Under the pieces are notes generated by a model. It made no database searches. It was given only the letters and a program-made list of their open reading frames with translations, and was not told where the DNA came from. A stretch of 33,010 nucleotides of DNA from 2-01-FULL-33-17 sp964401705 (GTDB lineage Bacteria; Patescibacteriota; Minisyncoccia; Phycocordibacterales; UBA9973): assembly GCA_964401705.1 (NCBI GenBank), contig CAYNZJ010000008.1:1-33010 (forward strand), written 5' to 3'. The position numbers and the translations under genes are program-made. Positions 23,870 to 31,748 of the stretch are shown piece after piece; the first letter of the stretch is position 1, and each line of letters begins with the position of its first letter.

Positions 23870-23903
23870 AAAATAACTCTATTTTGAAAAATAGAGTTAT
23901 TTT
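23870..23903. terminator. Bidirectional terminator
   Basis: A perfect 16-bp stem, AAAATAACTCTATTTT / AAAATAGAGTTATTTT, separated by only GA, lies between the convergent metalloprotease and DUF378 genes. Confidence 0.85.
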
Positions 23904-23929
23904 ATTATCTATATAGATAAAATCACAAA

Positions 23930-24136
23930 TTATTTTTTTGTAAGTTTCATTGACATTGGGATAGCATATAATGCTGCAATTCCAACTAAAATGTATACTA
24001 GTTTAGAAATTGAGCTTGCATCTCCAAATATTGTTGTAACTAAATTAAAATTTAAAAGTCCCACTAGCCCCCAGTTAAGACCTCCAACAATAATTAATAT
24101 TATAGCCACAACATCTACTCCATTTAATTTATTCAT
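23930..24136 (-). CDS. DUF378 small membrane protein
   Basis: The 68-residue protein has two membrane helices (about 8-28 and 42-61). GGLNWGLVGLLNFNLV is the hallmark of DUF378, a family of small bacterial membrane proteins of unknown function. The length is typical. It lies downstream of cysS on the same strand, but with a promoter of its own in the 93-base gap. Confidence 0.9.
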   Translation of the reverse strand: MNKLNGVDVVAIILIIVGGLNWGLVGLLNFNLVTTIFGDASSISKLVYILVGIAALYAIPMSMKLTKK

Positions 24137-24174
24137 AGAATTTTTTAAAATTATTTAAATAATCGACCTATTTA

Positions 24175-24183
24175 ATTATATCA
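24175..24183 (-). promoter_or_regulatory. Extended -10 promoter of the DUF378 gene
   Basis: Minus strand TGA then TATAAT, giving a leader of about 30 bases before the ATG at 24136. Confidence 0.45.
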
Positions 24184-24229
24184 AATTATAAACTTACTAA
24201 ATAGATCAAAATAGTTTTTTGGGGATAAC

Positions 24230-25615
24230 TTATATTATCATAGGGTCTGGGGTAACAATAGTATCTTCTTTTGTATCTACAACTAAATACCCCCGAATAT
24301 TTAATATTTCTCGGAGCTCATCACTTTTTATATAATCTTTTTCTTGCCTAGCTTTATTTCTTTCAAAAACTATTTTATTGATATCTTCAGGTAATGTTTT
24401 GTCCGATCTGTAATATTCATTAAAACCAAGACCTAAAATATCATCAATAGAATTTACTGTTGCTAATTTTACACTATCATTTATATTATTATCATCAAAT
24501 AATTTTATTAAAATAGATATTGCTTCTGCTGTATTTAAGTCATTAGCAAGGGGCTCTTTAACTTTTTTTATATAATTATTATCAGGTTCGGTTGGGGCAT
24601 TACCCATAATGCTTATATATTTTTCATACATTCTCTTAAGTGTAGTTTGTGCACCGTATAATGCATCCCAAGTTAAATTAGCTGGTGATCGATAATGAGT
24701 CCCGTATAAAAAATATTTATATGAAAGCGGGTGAATACCTCGAACTTTAAAATCACTAAGCATTAAAAAATTACCATCGCGTTTTGCCATTTTTTTACCA
24801 TCAACCATTAAATGATTACAATGTACAAAAAATCTTGAAAATTCATGACCATAAGCACATTCACTTTGAGCTATTTCATTTTCATGATGGGGGAACATAT
24901 TATCAATTCCACCAGTGTGAATATCTACAATTTCACCAATAAATTCTCTAGCCATAGCAGAACATTCTATATGCCACCCAGGGCGTCCAGGCCCCCAAGG
25001 AGAATTCCATTTGTTAGGACCATCATTTATATCCCAAGATTTCCATAAAGCAAAGTCTTGAACGTCATCCTTTTCATATTCATCTGCATTATTCATTCGA
25101 CCATCGGCATTTGTCTTTAAATCTTCTGGTTTGAAATCAATTAATTTACCGTAATTTTTATCAGATTTTACACTAAAATAAACGCTACCATCATCTGTTG
25201 TATAAGCAAAACCTTTTTTAATTAAAATTTCAGTGATTTCTATCATTTTTGGGATAGAATCAGTTGCCGGGGTATAGTGGTTTGCAGGTAAAAGCAATAA
25301 TTCTTTTCGTCCGTCATAAAATTCTTTTGTGTATTTTGTGGTTAATTCATTAAGGGGGATATTTAGCTCTATAGATTTTTTAATTGTTTTGTCATCTACG
25401 TCAGTTAAATTTATTATTTGATTGACGATATAATTATTTGATTCTAAAGTTCGGCGTAAGATATCAGCAAAAATGTATGCTTTATAATTACCAACATGAG
25501 GAGTGTTGTATACAGTTGGGCCACAGGTATACATACTGACTTTATTTTCAGCATTATTGGGTTCGAATACCTCGATTTTTTTAGTTAATGAATTGTATAA
25601 TTTTATAGTAGCCAT
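24230..25615 (-). CDS. cysS: Cysteinyl-tRNA synthetase
   Basis: It charges tRNA-Cys. The class I signature is seen in YTCGPTVYNTPHVGN (HIGH = HVGN), with zinc ligands at the first cysteine, in ECSAMA and in HHENEIAQSE. The KMSKS loop reads KMAKRDGNF, so the second K-S pair is changed to K-R; the first lysine is kept. At 461 residues it has full length. Its start overlaps the last 13 bases of corA, so the two are co-translated from the corA promoter. Confidence 0.97.
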   Translation of the reverse strand: MATIKLYNSLTKKIEVFEPNNAENKVSMYTCGPTVYNTPHVGNYKAYIFADILRRTLESNNYIVNQIINLTDVDDKTIKKSIELNIPLNELTTKYTKEFYDGRKELLLLPANHYTPATDSIPKMIEITEILIKKGFAYTTDDGSVYFSVKSDKNYGKLIDFKPEDLKTNADGRMNNADEYEKDDVQDFALWKSWDINDGPNKWNSPWGPGRPGWHIECSAMAREFIGEIVDIHTGGIDNMFPHHENEIAQSECAYGHEFSRFFVHCNHLMVDGKKMAKRDGNFLMLSDFKVRGIHPLSYKYFLYGTHYRSPANLTWDALYGAQTTLKRMYEKYISIMGNAPTEPDNNYIKKVKEPLANDLNTAEAISILIKLFDDNNINDSVKLATVNSIDDILGLGFNEYYRSDKTLPEDINKIVFERNKARQEKDYIKSDELREILNIRGYLVVDTKEDTIVTPDPMII

Positions 25616-26514
25616 TTTCTGTTTTTGAAATGAAGTAGTATGAGTACGCCGGTTAGTAAAATTACACCACTAATATAAACAAATTGTGTGAAGGTTCTAA
25701 TAATAGCTACATCTGTAATCATTGCAATCAGTGTGGCAATTAAAGTCAAAGGGAAAGTAGTAAATGACATAATTGTCAAAATACGCATTGTTTTATTAGT
25801 TTTTGCTGAAAGTAGGGAATCATTTGTTTCGCGAAGATCAACCAATAAATCACGGTGTCCTTCTAAAATACCAATTATTTTATGATATTCAGAACGCATG
25901 GAACTAATATAATGGAGATATTCTTCCCCAAAAAGTTTAAAACTTGGTCTTTCGAATGAGTCTAATATTCCAGAATGGAATCTTATTGCTTGTCTAAAAT
26001 CAAGTACCTTACGGTTAATTAAAGATAATTCTGTAACCATTCTATCTTCATGACCATCAAATATTTGATCTTTAACATGCTCCATCATTTGATAGAGATC
26101 ATTTAATTTAGAACTTGCTTGTTTGTATGATTCCATAATTAATGAATGGAATAAATGTCCAGCGTGAGTGCCAGTAATTTTACGAGAAAGCATAACCTCG
26201 ACTTCTATTTGTTTAGCAAAATCGTGAATAGCATTAGAAAATTCGTAATGTACTGTTATTAAAAAATCTTTACCAACAATAAAATCCACCTCTAGATCTG
26301 GCATCTTTTTTTCATTATGAATTCTTGGAAAATGTAAAACCAAATAGATCATTTCTTTATAGGTATCTACTCGGGATAACAATGTTTCAGTTAAAAGATC
26401 GTTTAGTAAAATCTCCGGGACGTTGTATTCCTCAAGAACATGTAGTAATTCTTCTTCTGTTGGGGCCTCGAGATCAACCCAAGTAACACCTTGATATTTA
26501 TATGTTGAAAGCAT
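25603..26514 (-). CDS. corA: CorA-family divalent cation transporter lacking the GMN motif
   Basis: The 303-residue protein has the cytosolic alpha/beta domain, a long stalk helix (about 190-240) and two C-terminal membrane helices ending in a basic tail (KNRKWLL), as in CorA. CorA channels take up magnesium or cobalt as pentamers and carry GMN between the two helices. Here the first helix LTLIATLIAMITDV leads into DVAIIRTFTQ without GMN. Selectivity or even transport may thus differ. A leaderless-type promoter ends six bases before the ATG. The gene overlaps cysS by 13 bases. Confidence 0.85.
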   Translation of the reverse strand: MLSTYKYQGVTWVDLEAPTEEELLHVLEEYNVPEILLNDLLTETLLSRVDTYKEMIYLVLHFPRIHNEKKMPDLEVDFIVGKDFLITVHYEFSNAIHDFAKQIEVEVMLSRKITGTHAGHLFHSLIMESYKQASSKLNDLYQMMEHVKDQIFDGHEDRMVTELSLINRKVLDFRQAIRFHSGILDSFERPSFKLFGEEYLHYISSMRSEYHKIIGILEGHRDLLVDLRETNDSLLSAKTNKTMRILTIMSFTTFPLTLIATLIAMITDVAIIRTFTQFVYISGVILLTGVLILLHFKNRKWLL

Positions 26515-26520
26515 GAGTTT

Positions 26521-26529
26521 ATTATAGCA
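26521..26529 (-). promoter_or_regulatory. Extended -10 promoter of corA-cysS
   Basis: Minus strand TGC then TATAAT, ending six bases before the corA ATG at 26514; probably leaderless. Confidence 0.65.
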
Positions 26530-26558
26530 AATATTCTATTAATTTGTATATAGATTTA

Positions 26559-26567
26559 TGGTATAGT
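26559..26567 (+). promoter_or_regulatory. Extended -10 promoter of the Cys-rich gene
   Basis: TGG then TATAGT, ten bases before the ATG at 26578. It is divergent from the corA promoter. Confidence 0.5.
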
Positions 26568-26577
26568 TTGGGTATAT

Positions 26578-28323
26578 ATGGAACACAGAAATTGTCAGAA
26601 TTGTCATAGTCAGTTTGTAATTGAATCTGAGGATTTTGCGTTTTATGACAAAATCCATGTTCCACCACCAACATTTTGCCCGGATTGTATGTTGCAACGC
26701 AGGATGATGTTTCGTAATGAAAGAACCCTGTATAAAAGAGAAAATAATTCGCCAAACAAATTAGGTGAAATGATAATTTCTATACATAGACCAAACGCAG
26801 AATATGTAATTTATGATGATAAAACTTGGTGGAGTGATGCTTGGGATCCAATAGACTATGGTAAAGATTACGATTTTTCTCGTCCATTTTTTACACAATT
26901 TAATGAGCTTTATAAAAATATTCCTTTAATCAATTTATCCGTTACTAATATGGTTAATTGTGAATATTGTAATGTCGCTGAAGGTGACAAGGGATGTTTT
27001 ATGACTACAGCATCTAATAATAATGAAGATTGTTTGTATAGTAATAGATTAAGTAATAATACAAATTGTGTAGATTCTTATATTGCAACAAAAGTTAATT
27101 CATCTTATGAAATTATAAATTGTTCAAATTCATATAAAATATATTATTCCAATAATTGTGTTGAGTGTAGCGATTCATATTTTTTATTTGATTGCCAAAA
27201 CTGTATAGACTGTATTGGTTGTACAAATTTAAAAAATAAATCTTATTGTATTTTAAATAAGCAATATACAAAAGAGAAATATAAAGAAATAAAAAATAAG
27301 CTAAATCTAAATTCCTATAAAGGTATCCAGGAATTTTCAAAAATTTTTAAAGATTTTAAATTGCAAAATTTCCATAAATATTCAAATATTTTCAAGTGTG
27401 TAAATAGTACTGGGGATAATATTGAAAATTCAAAAAATGTAATTAATGGGTATGATATATACGATGCCGAGGATTGTAAAAATATTACATGGGGTGGTTA
27501 TGGGATGCGAGATAGCTATTGTTCTGGACCCGGAGTTGGTATTCAATCGGAATTAATTTATGATAGTTTTGATACAGGATTAGGCGTAAGTCAGTGTTAT
27601 TTTACAAGTGTGGCTTATCATTCGTTAGATATTCAATATTCTATTAATTGTCATAATTCAGCACATTTATTTGGATGTATTGGTCTTCGGAAAAAAGAAT
27701 ACTGTATTTTAAATAAACAATATGCGAAAGTTGAATATGAGGAATTATTACCTAAAATCAAACAACATATGATGGATATGCCGTACGTGGATAAATTAGG
27801 ACGTATTTTTAAATACGGAGAATTTTTTCCTTATGAGATTTCGCCATTTCATTATAACGAAACCGTAGCTCAAGAATATTTCCCTTTATCAAAAGACCAA
27901 GCAATTAAAAATGGATTTTCTTGGTATGAACGAGATGCTAGGAATTATAATATCAATATTAATCAAAAAGACATTCCTGATACTATAGACCAAGTTAATA
28001 ATGATATTTTAAATAAAATTATTGAATGTGCTGGTCATAATGATGAAGAATCTGGGTGTACTGGGGCATTTAGAATTGTTCCCAGAGAACTAGAATTTTA
28101 TATTATAAATAATATACCTTTACCGCATTATTGTCCTAATTGTAGACATTTTAACCGTCTTAAGCAAAGAAATCCAATGAAACTATGGCAGAGACAATGT
28201 ATGTGCGATAAAGATAACCATGGGCATAGCGGGTCTTGTGTAAATGAATTTAAAACTCCTTATACACCCGAAAGACCAGAGATTATTTATTGTGAAAAGT
28301 GTTATCAGCAAGAGGTGATTTAG
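26578..28323 (+). CDS. Cysteine-rich protein with terminal zinc ribbons and repeat core
   Basis: The 581-residue protein has about 33 cysteines and no signal peptide. The N-terminus has CQNC and CPDC about 28 residues apart, a likely zinc ribbon. The C-terminus has CPNC, CMC and CEKC, a second metal site. Between them lies a core with short repeats rich in N, S, C and Y (for example INCSNSYKIYYSNNCVECSD and FDCQNCIDCIGC) that suggest a ladder-like beta solenoid. One block occurs twice, SYCILNKQYTKEKY and EYCILNKQYAKVEY. I have seen this type in Patescibacteria, often with misleading automatic names; no function is known to me. The NUDIX gene starts two bases after its stop, so the two form an operon. 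Confidence 0.8.
   Translation: MEHRNCQNCHSQFVIESEDFAFYDKIHVPPPTFCPDCMLQRRMMFRNERTLYKRENNSPNKLGEMIISIHRPNAEYVIYDDKTWWSDAWDPIDYGKDYDFSRPFFTQFNELYKNIPLINLSVTNMVNCEYCNVAEGDKGCFMTTASNNNEDCLYSNRLSNNTNCVDSYIATKVNSSYEIINCSNSYKIYYSNNCVECSDSYFLFDCQNCIDCIGCTNLKNKSYCILNKQYTKEKYKEIKNKLNLNSYKGIQEFSKIFKDFKLQNFHKYSNIFKCVNSTGDNIENSKNVINGYDIYDAEDCKNITWGGYGMRDSYCSGPGVGIQSELIYDSFDTGLGVSQCYFTSVAYHSLDIQYSINCHNSAHLFGCIGLRKKEYCILNKQYAKVEYEELLPKIKQHMMDMPYVDKLGRIFKYGEFFPYEISPFHYNETVAQEYFPLSKDQAIKNGFSWYERDARNYNININQKDIPDTIDQVNNDILNKIIECAGHNDEESGCTGAFRIVPRELEFYIINNIPLPHYCPNCRHFNRLKQRNPMKLWQRQCMCDKDNHGHSGSCVNEFKTPYTPERPEIIYCEKCYQQEVI
28311..28317 (+). promoter_or_regulatory. Shine-Dalgarno-like site of the NUDIX gene
   Basis: AGAGGTGA lies within the end of the Cys-rich gene, eight bases before the ATG at 28326. 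It is one of the very few such sites in the window, and it occurs at an internal operon gene, where a leaderless start is not possible. It decides the start at 28326 over 28299. Confidence 0.5.
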
Positions 28324-28325
28324 TT

Positions 28326-28802
28326 ATGCAAAAAGAATTAACTTTAATTTTAGTACGTGATGGGGATAAAATACTTTTAGGTAAGAAAAAGCGCGGATTT
28401 GGGGCTGGTAGATATAATGGGTTTGGTGGTAAATTAATTCCTGACGAGACGCCGGTAGAATCAGTGGAGAGAGAATTATTAGAAGAAGCTGAAATTAAAG
28501 TTCAAAATATTATAAAAATTGGAGAGATAACTTTTTATTTAAATAAAAATGAAAATGAAGGCGAAGTTCATTTTGTCCATGTTTATTTAGGTAAAGATAT
28601 AATTGGTGAACCAAAAGAAACCGAAGAAATGGTCCCTGAATGGTTTTCTATTGATCAAATTCCTTATAAAGATATGTGGCCAGATGATGTTTATTGGTAT
28701 CCATATGCCTTAAAAGAAATACCTTTTTCGGGGTACTGTAAATTTAACGGAGACAATACCACCATAATTGAGCATAATTTTAAGGAAGTTTTTAAATATT
28801 AA
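28326..28802 (+). CDS. NUDIX hydrolase, MTH1-like 8-oxo-dGTP diphosphatase
   Basis: It is expected to hydrolyse oxidised purine nucleoside triphosphates to monophosphates, keeping them out of DNA. The NUDIX box starts at Gly34 (GGKLIPDETPVESVERELLEE), with the metal ligands in REL-LEE. KKRGFGAGRYNGFGGK before it and PEWFSIDQIPYKDMWPDDVYWYP after it are strikingly like vertebrate MTH1 (NUDT1) and unlike E. coli MutT. The tail GYCKFNGDNT also matches. It has 158 residues, as MTH1 has 156. It is translated from a Shine-Dalgarno-like site inside the upstream Cys-rich gene. Confidence 0.9.
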   Translation: MQKELTLILVRDGDKILLGKKKRGFGAGRYNGFGGKLIPDETPVESVERELLEEAEIKVQNIIKIGEITFYLNKNENEGEVHFVHVYLGKDIIGEPKETEEMVPEWFSIDQIPYKDMWPDDVYWYPYALKEIPFSGYCKFNGDNTTIIEHNFKEVFKY

Positions 28803-28806
28803 ATAT

Positions 28807-28835
28807 TTGCATATATTTTAAATATGTGTTATTAT
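28807..28835 (+). promoter_or_regulatory. Promoter of a putative small RNA
   Basis: TTGCAT (28807-28812), 17 bases ending TGT, TATTAT (28830-28835). It predicts a transcript from about 28842 that meets a strong terminator at 28912 without any ORF of note. Confidence 0.55.
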
Positions 28836-28841
28836 TCAACT

Positions 28842-28912
28842 ATCCCAAAAATGGGGCGTTATAGCCGGATTCCCAGACTCTTCTTTAATTAGAGTTTGGC
28901 TCCGGCTTTTTT
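28842..28912 (+). ncRNA. Putative small structured RNA upstream of rplU
   Basis: About 71 bases lie between a good promoter and a strong terminator. A small CCCA-AAAA-TGGG hairpin (28844-28855) is followed by the large two-part hairpin that ends in six T. rplU has its own separate promoter after the terminator, so this need not be an rplU leader. It could be a free small RNA or an attenuated leader. No known RNA family is recognised. Confidence 0.45.
28863..28912 (+). terminator. Strong two-part terminator
   Basis: The outer stem AGCCGGA / TCCGGCT (28863-28869, 28901-28907) and inner stem CCAGACTCT / AGAGTTTGG (28873-28881, 28891-28899) are followed by T6. It also ends any read-through from the NUDIX gene. 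Confidence 0.85.
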
Positions 28913-28922
28913 ATACTAAAAT

Positions 28923-28951
28923 TTGCAATAAATGGCTTTATATGCTATATT
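28923..28951 (+). promoter_or_regulatory. Promoter of rplU
   Basis: TTGCAA (28923-28928), 17 bases ending TGC, TATATT (28946-28951), which ends six bases before the ATG at 28958. Leaderless mRNA is likely. Confidence 0.75.
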
Positions 28952-28957
28952 TGTCCT

Positions 28958-29275
28958 ATGGAATTTGCAGTAATAAAATCAGGTGGAAAGCAGTATCGCG
29001 TATCTAAAGGCGATGTTATTCGTGTTGAAAAAATTAAAGATGTAGTAGAAGTAGGACAAAAATTAGTTTTTGATCAAGTTTTACTTGTTGATAATGGCAA
29101 AGATACAACAATTGGTATGCCATTAATTGATGGTGCAAAAGTAGAAGCTGAAGTAAGTAAAATTGGCCGAGCGGAAAAAGTAAATGTTGTTAAATATTTA
29201 CAAAAATCTAGATACTTTAAAAAGAATGGTCACCGTCAACCTTTTGTTGAAGTTAAAATAACTGGAATTAAATAA
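28958..29275 (+). CDS. rplU: 50S ribosomal protein L21
   Basis: The 105-residue bL21 binds 23S rRNA. FAVIKSGGKQYRVSKGD at the N-terminus and KYLQKSRYFKKNGHRQPF near the C-terminus are the conserved blocks, with the final VKITGI. The usual partner rpmA (L27) does not follow; instead a terminator closes the gene after six bases, so rplU is monocistronic. There is no Shine-Dalgarno, and its promoter suggests a leaderless mRNA. Confidence 0.97.
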   Translation: MEFAVIKSGGKQYRVSKGDVIRVEKIKDVVEVGQKLVFDQVLLVDNGKDTTIGMPLIDGAKVEAEVSKIGRAEKVNVVKYLQKSRYFKKNGHRQPFVEVKITGIK

Positions 29276-29280
29276 TCTTT

Positions 29281-29311
29281 CAAAAATCTCATACTTGGTA
29301 TGAGATTTTTG
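29281..29311 (+). terminator. Terminator of rplU
   Basis: A perfect 14-bp stem, CAAAAATCTCATAC / GTATGAGATTTTTG, with loop TTG and a T-run in the right arm. Confidence 0.85.
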
Positions 29312-29363
29312 TATTTTAAGGTTCCCTTAATAAGGGGATTAATTACTATACAAAAAACTTTTA

Positions 29364-29372
29364 TGCTATAAT
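29364..29372 (+). promoter_or_regulatory. Extended -10 promoter of the ATPase-murG operon
   Basis: TGC then TATAAT, 14 bases before the ATG at 29387; the predicted leader is about eight bases. TATGCTATAAT is the same 11-mer as at the repeat-protein promoter. Confidence 0.6.
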
Positions 29373-29386
29373 TTAAATACAAATAT

Positions 29387-31747
29387 ATGCACAATCCACA
29401 CATGCCTGACATTCCAATGAACCGTGATGTAACGTATTTTGCTCGTACTAATTTTCGAGGTGGGAATCAAATTTTTGGAATCAAACGTAAAGATCGTAGA
29501 CAGCATTTATATATTTTAGGTAAATCAGGTACTGGTAAATCTGCACTTATTTCAAACCTTGTTATTCAAAATATTTGGAATGGGGAAGGATTGTGTCTTG
29601 TGGACCCTCACGGAGAATTAGTCGAAACTGTTTTAAAAGTTATTCCAGAACATCGGTTAAATGATGTTGTGTATTTTAATCCAGCAGATACAGAATATTG
29701 TATTGGTTTTAACCCTCTTGAACTTCGAGATTCTAAATACAAACATTTAGTTGCGTCAGGATTAATGGGGATTTTTACTAAAATTTGGGCTAATGTATGG
29801 TCATCTCGTATGGAATACATTATGAATAACACAATTTTAGCACTACTAGATACCCCCAATACAACACTTTTAGGTATTACAAGAATGCTTGTGGACAAGG
29901 ATTATCGCCAAGTGATAATCAATAATCTAAAAGACCCTATGGTCAAGGCTTTTTGGGTTCATGAATATGAACAATGGAAAGAACAGTTCCGTAATGAAGC
30001 TATTGCTCCAATTCAAAATAAAGTTGGGCAATTTTTATCATCTTCAATTATTCGAAATATTGTTGGCCAACAAGAAAGTACTATTGATATTTTTAATTTA
30101 ATGAATGAAGGAAAAATTTTCCTTGTAAATGTATCAAAAGGTCGTATTGGTGAGGATAACTCTGCTCTTTTGGGTGCAATGATTATTACTAAACTTCAAT
30201 TAGCGGCGATGGAGCGTGTACGTATTCCTGAAGAAGAACGACGCGATTTTTACCTTTATGTTGATGAGTTTCAAAACTTTGCAACAGAATCATTTGCTAG
30301 TATTTTATCAGAAGCTCGTAAATATCGACTTTGTTTAACACTTGCACACCAATATACTGCTCAAATTGAATCTAAAGATGGTGGTGATTTAAAAGATGCT
30401 GTTTTTGGTAATGTGGGGTCAATGATAATTTTTAGAATTGGAGCAGAAGATGCAAAAATTTTAGAAAAAGAATTTGCTCCAGAATTTTTACCTGAAGATT
30501 TTATTGGTCTTCCTAACTTTGAAATATATCTTAAATTAATGATCGATGGTATAACTAGTCGACCTTTTTCAGCTAATACTTTACCCCCAATTGTTATCAA
30601 AGATGGCGTTGATAGCACTGACGAAGCTATTAAAAGGTCCCGAGAGATATATTGTCGACCTCAAAATGTAGTTGAAGCCGCAATTAACTCTTGGAGTTCA
30701 ACAGCCGGTGGTACAGTTATCCCAAACAAACAAACTTCTGATGGAGCAACAAATGGTGCCCCTCTTAATAAAATGTATCCGGCTGTATGTATAAATTGCG
30801 GAAAAGATATTGTTGTACCTTTTGAACCCAAAGCTGGTAAACCAATTTACTGTAAAGAATGTTTAAATAAAATCAAAGTCGGAGAATTGAAACCAGCTAA
30901 AGGTTTTTATGATAAAAATAGTAATGATGGTCCAAAACCTGCAGAAGCATTAGCTGCAATAGGTATTGAATACCAGCCAACAATCATAAATAATAATAAA
31001 GTCCAAGAAAGACCCGATTTTAAAAAATCTACTTATGATAATAATAAAAATAATGTTAAACCAACTTATCAAAATAATAAAAAAACAAATAATGTTAAGC
31101 CCATAACAAATACAAGTTTAAACAAAATTCCACCAATTAAAGATGAATCAAAAGACAAAGAAGGATTTACTACTTTGAAAGATTTATTAACAAAAATTAA
31201 TAGTCCTGATAAAAAAGAAGATTCTACATTTGAAATTAAAAATAATCCTATAAAACCTGATCCGGAAAAAGTAACAATTCATCCCAAGGTCACAGAAATT
31301 AAAAAAACAGAAAATCCCCAAATAATAACTCCTAAAGCCGCTAGCTACCAATCACAACAAGCCCTAAAGGCCTTGGTTAATGATGTTGCTGTAAAACAAC
31401 CTGTAACTAACACCCAACCAGATGTTAAAAATATAGATCCAGAAATTAAAAAAGAAGAAGATAAGACAACTACTAATATAACTCCTGTTAAAAGTTATAT
31501 AGATGTAATAAAAGAAGAAAAGCCAATATTAGCTGTATATACAAAAACAGAAGATAAAACACAAGAAAAACCTATTAATCTTCCAAAAGAAAAAGAAAAA
31601 GAAAAAGATACATCTAATGAAATCCCTGTTCCAAAACCTCCAGAATCTTACAGTAAAAGAACCCCAAAAAAAGAAGTTCCAGAAGATGTTTTAAAAAAAT
31701 TATTCGAAACAAATAATGATGACCTGTTAAAACAGGAAGATTTATAA
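29387..31747 (+). CDS. TraG/VirB4-like (HerA-FtsK clade) ATPase with zinc ribbon and long tail
   Basis: The 786-residue motor protein has Walker A GKSGTGKS (45-52), the LVDPHGE motif after it and Walker B YVDEFQNF (291-298). The YFARTNFRGGNQIFGIKRKDRRQHLY opening is typical of CPR conjugation-like ATPases. No membrane helix is present. A zinc ribbon, CINC(468-471) and CKEC(489-492), follows the motor. Residues about 520-786 are lysine-, asparagine- and proline-rich and probably disordered, with SNEIPVPKPPE near the end, shared with the small acidic protein at 7813. It likely drives DNA or protein transfer together with the membrane protein encoded at 17577 (inference). murG follows after one base. 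Confidence 0.85.
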   Translation: MHNPHMPDIPMNRDVTYFARTNFRGGNQIFGIKRKDRRQHLYILGKSGTGKSALISNLVIQNIWNGEGLCLVDPHGELVETVLKVIPEHRLNDVVYFNPADTEYCIGFNPLELRDSKYKHLVASGLMGIFTKIWANVWSSRMEYIMNNTILALLDTPNTTLLGITRMLVDKDYRQVIINNLKDPMVKAFWVHEYEQWKEQFRNEAIAPIQNKVGQFLSSSIIRNIVGQQESTIDIFNLMNEGKIFLVNVSKGRIGEDNSALLGAMIITKLQLAAMERVRIPEEERRDFYLYVDEFQNFATESFASILSEARKYRLCLTLAHQYTAQIESKDGGDLKDAVFGNVGSMIIFRIGAEDAKILEKEFAPEFLPEDFIGLPNFEIYLKLMIDGITSRPFSANTLPPIVIKDGVDSTDEAIKRSREIYCRPQNVVEAAINSWSSTAGGTVIPNKQTSDGATNGAPLNKMYPAVCINCGKDIVVPFEPKAGKPIYCKECLNKIKVGELKPAKGFYDKNSNDGPKPAEALAAIGIEYQPTIINNNKVQERPDFKKSTYDNNKNNVKPTYQNNKKTNNVKPITNTSLNKIPPIKDESKDKEGFTTLKDLLTKINSPDKKEDSTFEIKNNPIKPDPEKVTIHPKVTEIKKTENPQIITPKAASYQSQQALKALVNDVAVKQPVTNTQPDVKNIDPEIKKEEDKTTTNITPVKSYIDVIKEEKPILAVYTKTEDKTQEKPINLPKEKEKEKDTSNEIPVPKPPESYSKRTPKKEVPEDVLKKLFETNNDDLLKQEDL

Positions 31748-31748
31748 T

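Noticed and set aside
27113..27340. Minus-strand ORF rich in Y and L inside the Cys-rich gene
   Set aside because: It is an antisense shadow of the N/S/Y repeat region with no start signal of its own.
28299..28325. Upstream ATG for the NUDIX gene
   Set aside because: The extra nine residues are in the overlap with the Cys-rich gene, and a Shine-Dalgarno-like AGAGGTGA is correctly spaced for 28326. MTH1 proteins also start there.
31000..31740. Lysine/asparagine-rich tail of the ATPase as a tandem repeat or a separate gene
   Set aside because: The frame is continuous with the motor and zinc ribbon and has no regular period; it reads as a disordered tail.
31743..31748. TATAAT directly before the murG ATG
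   Set aside because: It is formed by the end and stop codon of the ATPase gene and touches the ATG; a start of transcription would fall inside murG. It is probably chance.
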